From the NCBI GenBank assembly GCA_049273835.1, contig JBASRM010000143.1:1-7558 (forward strand): 7,558 nt of DNA, written 5' to 3'. Below the pieces are notes generated by a model. It ran no database searches. It was not told the origin of the DNA and saw only the letters and a list, made by a program, of their open reading frames with translations. Below, piece by piece: positions 6,033 to 7,558 of the stretch (the first letter of the stretch is position 1; every line of letters begins with the position of its first letter). A program made the translations under genes and the position numbers. This DNA comes from Onstottus_A sp049273835 (GTDB lineage Bacteria; Acidobacteriota; Blastocatellia; UBA7656).

Positions 6033-6862
6033 CCAGGCTGTGCAGGACGGCCGAGGTCAGCCGAGCCGGATATTATCGGTTTCTGAAGTTGGTTGAAGAG
6101 AGCGCCGAAGAGATGGAGTTGCGAGACGCGATTCAGAAGATAGCAGTCGAGATGCCGGCTTACGGACATCGGCGCATAACTGCTGAGCTGCGTCGAGCGG
6201 ACTGGGTAGTAAATCGCAAGCGCGTGCTTCGGATCATGCGCAAGGACAACCTGCTGTGTCTTAGACGCAGGGCGTTTGTGAGAACTACGAACTCAGATCA
6301 CAAGTTGCCGGTATATCCAAACCTGGCGAAGGATCTAAAGGTGAACGGGTTGAATCAGCTTTGGGTCGCTGATATCACGTACATACGGCTGCAATACGAG
6401 TTCGTATATCTGTCTGTGATTCTGGACGCGCATTCGCGAAGGGTGATTGGCTGGGCGCTGGGCCGAACGCTGGAGGCCGATCTGGCCGTGGACGCATTGA
6501 AGATGGCGATCGGGCGCGGGCGAGTCGAGCCCGGACTGGTGCATCATTCGGATCGCGGCATTCAGTACGCGTCACGGGCCTACACCGATCTGCTCACTGA
6601 ACACGGCATCGGTATTAGCATGAGCCGGCGCGGCAATCCTTACGACAACGCCAAGGCCGAGTCGTTTATGAAAACGCTGAAGTACGAAGAGGTGTATCGC
6701 TCGGAGTATCGAGACTTCGGCGATGCGCGACGGCAGATTGGGCAGTTCATCGAAAGCGTCTACAATCGGAAGCGTTTGCACTCGGCGCTGGGGTATCTTC
6801 CTCCGGCTGAGTTCGAGCGGACGGTTCGATCGCAGGCGAAGTCTATGGTGGCGGAAGCATGA
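5945..6862 (+). CDS. IS3-family transposase OrfB (DDE integrase), read by -1 frameshift from orfA
   Basis: The frame is open without ATG, GTG or TTG from the slip site to a TTG at 6089, so the main product is the OrfAB fusion (87 + 305 = 392 aa), a usual IS3 transposase length. The N-terminal part (KRTIYEKVSEENKTITRLCR, VSRAGYYRFLK) is the HTH_21-like segment. The rve integrase core carries the catalytic triad, counted from 6089: D95 in WVADITYI, D155 in HHSDRGIQYAS and E191 in GNPYDNAKAESF. The D155-E191 spacing is 35 residues, and K198 lies seven residues after E. This is a DD(35)E enzyme that copies out the IS as a circle. No inactivating change is seen. The TGA stop overlaps an ATG at 6859. 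Confidence 0.93.
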   Translation, partial: TVAEFRGATGTRQWKRTIYEKVSEENKTITRLCRTAEVSRAGYYRFLKLVEESAEEMELRDAIQKIAVEMPAYGHRRITAELRRADWVVNRKRVLRIMRKDNLLCLRRRAFVRTTNSDHKLPVYPNLAKDLKVNGLNQLWVADITYIRLQYEFVYLSVILDAHSRRVIGWALGRTLEADLAVDALKMAIGRGRVEPGLVHHSDRGIQYASRAYTDLLTEHGIGISMSRRGNPYDNAKAESFMKTLKYEEVYRSEYRDFGDARRQIGQFIESVYNRKRLHSALGYLPPAEFERTVRSQAKSMVAEA

Positions 6863-7122
6863 GTTTTCTTAGGCATGGGGAGCCTCATCAAGCTGATGAG
6901 CGGCTGCACGCTAGTGATCTATTGAACGAGAGGGCGCGACCTTTCGGCCACGCCCTCGCTCATCGTGCTGATGAGTCTCCAGTTGGTTGTTCCTGGCGGG
7001 TTGCTCTCCAGCATTGCCCGATTCCGCTCAACCAACCGCGGCTGATTGTGAGAGAGCGATCAGTCGAAGGCAAGAACTTTTTTTCGGCCAGGGACTATGG
7101 TCTTAACTTTTTGTCTCACTAA
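6859..7122 (+). CDS. possible 87-aa ORF in the IS tail, doubtful
   Basis: It starts with an ATGA overlap of the orfB stop and ends at TAA inside the right inverted repeat. It begins MSFLRHGEPHQADERLH, and its middle includes DESPVGCSWRVAL. No domain is recognisable. From memory, similar strings (RHGE..., DEFPVGYS...) are annotated as hypothetical proteins behind IS3 transposases in other soil bacteria, which I cannot check here. Conservation could reflect tail DNA or RNA structure rather than a protein. The ATGA coupling is the only positive sign for translation. Confidence 0.2.
   Translation: MSFLRHGEPHQADERLHASDLLNERARPFGHALAHRADESPVGCSWRVALQHCPIPLNQPRLIVRERSVEGKNFFSARDYGLNFLSH
6863..7098 (+). 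other. long non-transposase tail of the IS
   Basis: About 235 bp separate orfB from the right inverted repeat, whereas most IS3 elements end within a few tens of bp. It contains three hairpins in a row (6884-6975, listed separately) followed by a less structured stretch with a T-run at 7078-7084. It could hold a transcription terminator for the transposase, a structured RNA or a small ORF. Confidence 0.55.
6884..6975 (+). repeat. duplicated 17-nt hairpin flanking a GC-rich hairpin
   Basis: CTCATCAAGCTGATGAG (6884-6900) and CTCATCGTGCTGATGAG (6959-6975) are identical except for two central bases, and each is itself a stem-loop (7 bp with a 3-nt loop; 6 bp with a 5-nt loop). Between them GAGGGCG (6930-6936) pairs with CGCCCTC (6951-6957), extendable outwards past one mismatch. 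The outer arms can also pair across (6884-6890 with 6969-6975), giving alternative folds. The two differing bases lie in the loop region, as expected if the stems are under selection. Confidence 0.6.
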
Positions 7123-7136
7123 AGGGGTGCACCCCA
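7099..7136 (+). repeat. right terminal inverted repeat of the IS
   Basis: Read inwards it starts TGGGGTGCACCCC and continues TGAGACAAAAAGTTAAG. It pairs with the left repeat at 30 of 38 positions. The central GGGGTGCACCCC is itself a 12-bp perfect palindrome (7124-7135), which makes the exact tip ambiguous by a few bases. Confidence 0.88.
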
Positions 7137-7558
7137 AAGGCCAGCAAGATAACCGGCAAGGTCGGGGGAAACGCGGGCTTGGGCGTACTTCTAGCACAGA
7201 TTCAGCAATGCTTGGGCAAGGTTGTTTTGGACCACATAACAACAGAGCCACACCAAATAAGGCAAGTGTACGTTGTGTCCTCAAAAGAAGTTACCAAAGA
7301 AGCCATAGAACACATCGAAGCCGCTTTATCGGCGACAAGACTAAACCTCATTGTTCAATTCATAGACGGAGAAAAACTATGGGAACTTATTGAAAATCAC
7401 ATGAGCGAAAGAACAGTGTTGTATAAGCTCAACCAAATAAAACAAATCTGCGACGAAGCTGACGAATATTATCGCATCGTTCCGATATTGAGCGGTGATG
7501 CAATATCACTGACGATACAACCAAAAGACCCTACTGCTGCGCTAGATCATCCGCTCAG
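7137..7558 (+). CDS. putative PD-(D/E)xK nuclease-like protein, 5' end missing, runs off the window
   Basis: The frame is open from inside the right IS repeat to the window end (140 native codons, no stop). It reads SKITGKVGGNAGLGVLLAQI, then IRQVYVVSSKEVTKEAIEHI, LIVQFIDGEKLWELIENHM, KLNQIKQICDEADEYYRIVP and ILSGDAISLTIQPKDP. The pattern VYVVSSxEVTxEAxEHI...FIDGEKLWELI is what I know from the region after the catalytic (E/Q)xK of restriction-endonuclease-like domains in Mrr-type and NTPase-fused defence proteins. The expected xxK strand should lie just before SKITG, where the IS joins, so the catalytic core is probably lost. The DNA is clearly AT-richer than the IS. Family assignment is by memory of sequence pattern; the missing N-terminus and unseen C-terminus prevent more. 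Confidence 0.6.

Larger units (their letters stand above)
5621..7136 (+). mobile_element. IS3-family insertion sequence, 1516 bp
   Basis: The element is bounded by imperfect inverted repeats starting TGGAGTGCACCCC (left) and TGGGGTGCACCCC (right, read inwards), with TG...CA termini as usual for IS3. It carries orfA (HTH and zipper) and orfB (DDE integrase core) with a -1 frameshift signal between them, so it looks potentially active: the 392-aa OrfAB fusion is complete. The flanks (GTCTT left, AAGGC right) show no direct repeat of 3-5 bp, so either it is old or the flanks have been rearranged. If the ends are instead set at TGCACCCC (5626/7131), there is still no duplication. I cannot assign an IS3 subgroup. 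The tail after orfB is unusually long. Confidence 0.93.

Noticed and set aside
6893..6980. CTGATGAG occurs twice and resembles the CUGAUGA core of hammerhead ribozymes
   Set aside because: No GAAA box follows a plausible stem II at either copy, and the bases are explained by the local hairpins with CTCATC.
7060..7284. Minus-strand frame starting like a signal peptide (MRTQRTLALFGVALLLCG), which could have been the lost 5' end of the left-hand gene
   Set aside because: Its start is TTG, it is antisense to the convincing plus-strand frame, and it runs through the IS repeat with low-complexity content. The plus-strand protein explains this DNA better.
1..7558. CRISPR array, tRNA or rRNA genes
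   Set aside because: No regularly spaced repeats, no tRNA cloverleaf and no rRNA-like sequence were seen on either strand by eye.

Overview
The window looks like an accessory stretch of a moderately GC-rich bacterial chromosome. The mix of genes (an exported DUF885 protein, an RHS tip ending in a DPLGL motif, an exported HEAT-repeat protein, a long-tailed IS3 element and a HigB/HigA-type module) reminds me of soil bacteria such as Acidobacteriota. That assignment is inference: there is no rRNA or other phylogenetic marker here.

Layout. Everything left of about 5620 that I can support as a gene lies on the minus strand, apart from one very weak small ORF. From right to left (transcription order) it runs: a 5'-truncated gene of unknown function (5219-5620); the C-terminal tip of an RHS/YD-repeat protein with a variable tail (4273-5187); an exported HEAT-repeat protein whose start lies 14 nt after the RHS stop (3377-4258); a largely non-coding gap; a small two-helix membrane protein (2740-2946); a RelE/HigB-type toxin broken by two frameshifts (2247-2569) overlapping an intact XRE antitoxin (1982-2254); an exported DUF885 protein (149-1843); and, at the very edge, a strong ribosome-binding site and the first codons of another gene.

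The right part holds a complete IS3-family element (5621-7136). It has matching inverted repeats of about 38 bp, orfA and orfB joined by a -1 frameshift signal, and an unusually long tail of about 235 bp between orfB and the right repeat that carries a duplicated hairpin. Beyond it, on the plus strand, lies an AT-richer open frame running off the window (7137-7558). It resembles the part of a PD-(D/E)xK restriction-endonuclease-like domain that follows the catalytic core, and its 5' end is missing.

How it fits together. The genes on both sides of the IS read away from it and both lack their 5' ends, and no target-site duplication is visible. This is not one gene split by a simple insertion; it suggests a deletion or recombination at the IS. 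The RHS tip, lacking its N-terminal core and any ATG codon, with a tightly linked exported HEAT protein downstream, looks like a remnant of a polymorphic-toxin locus. Together with the decayed toxin-antitoxin pair and the broken nuclease-like gene, the window reads as a defence/conflict island undergoing decay. The most interesting items are the RHS-tip/HEAT pair, the broken toxin with a preserved operator, the frameshift signal with a possible pseudoknot, the IS tail and the truncated nuclease-like gene.
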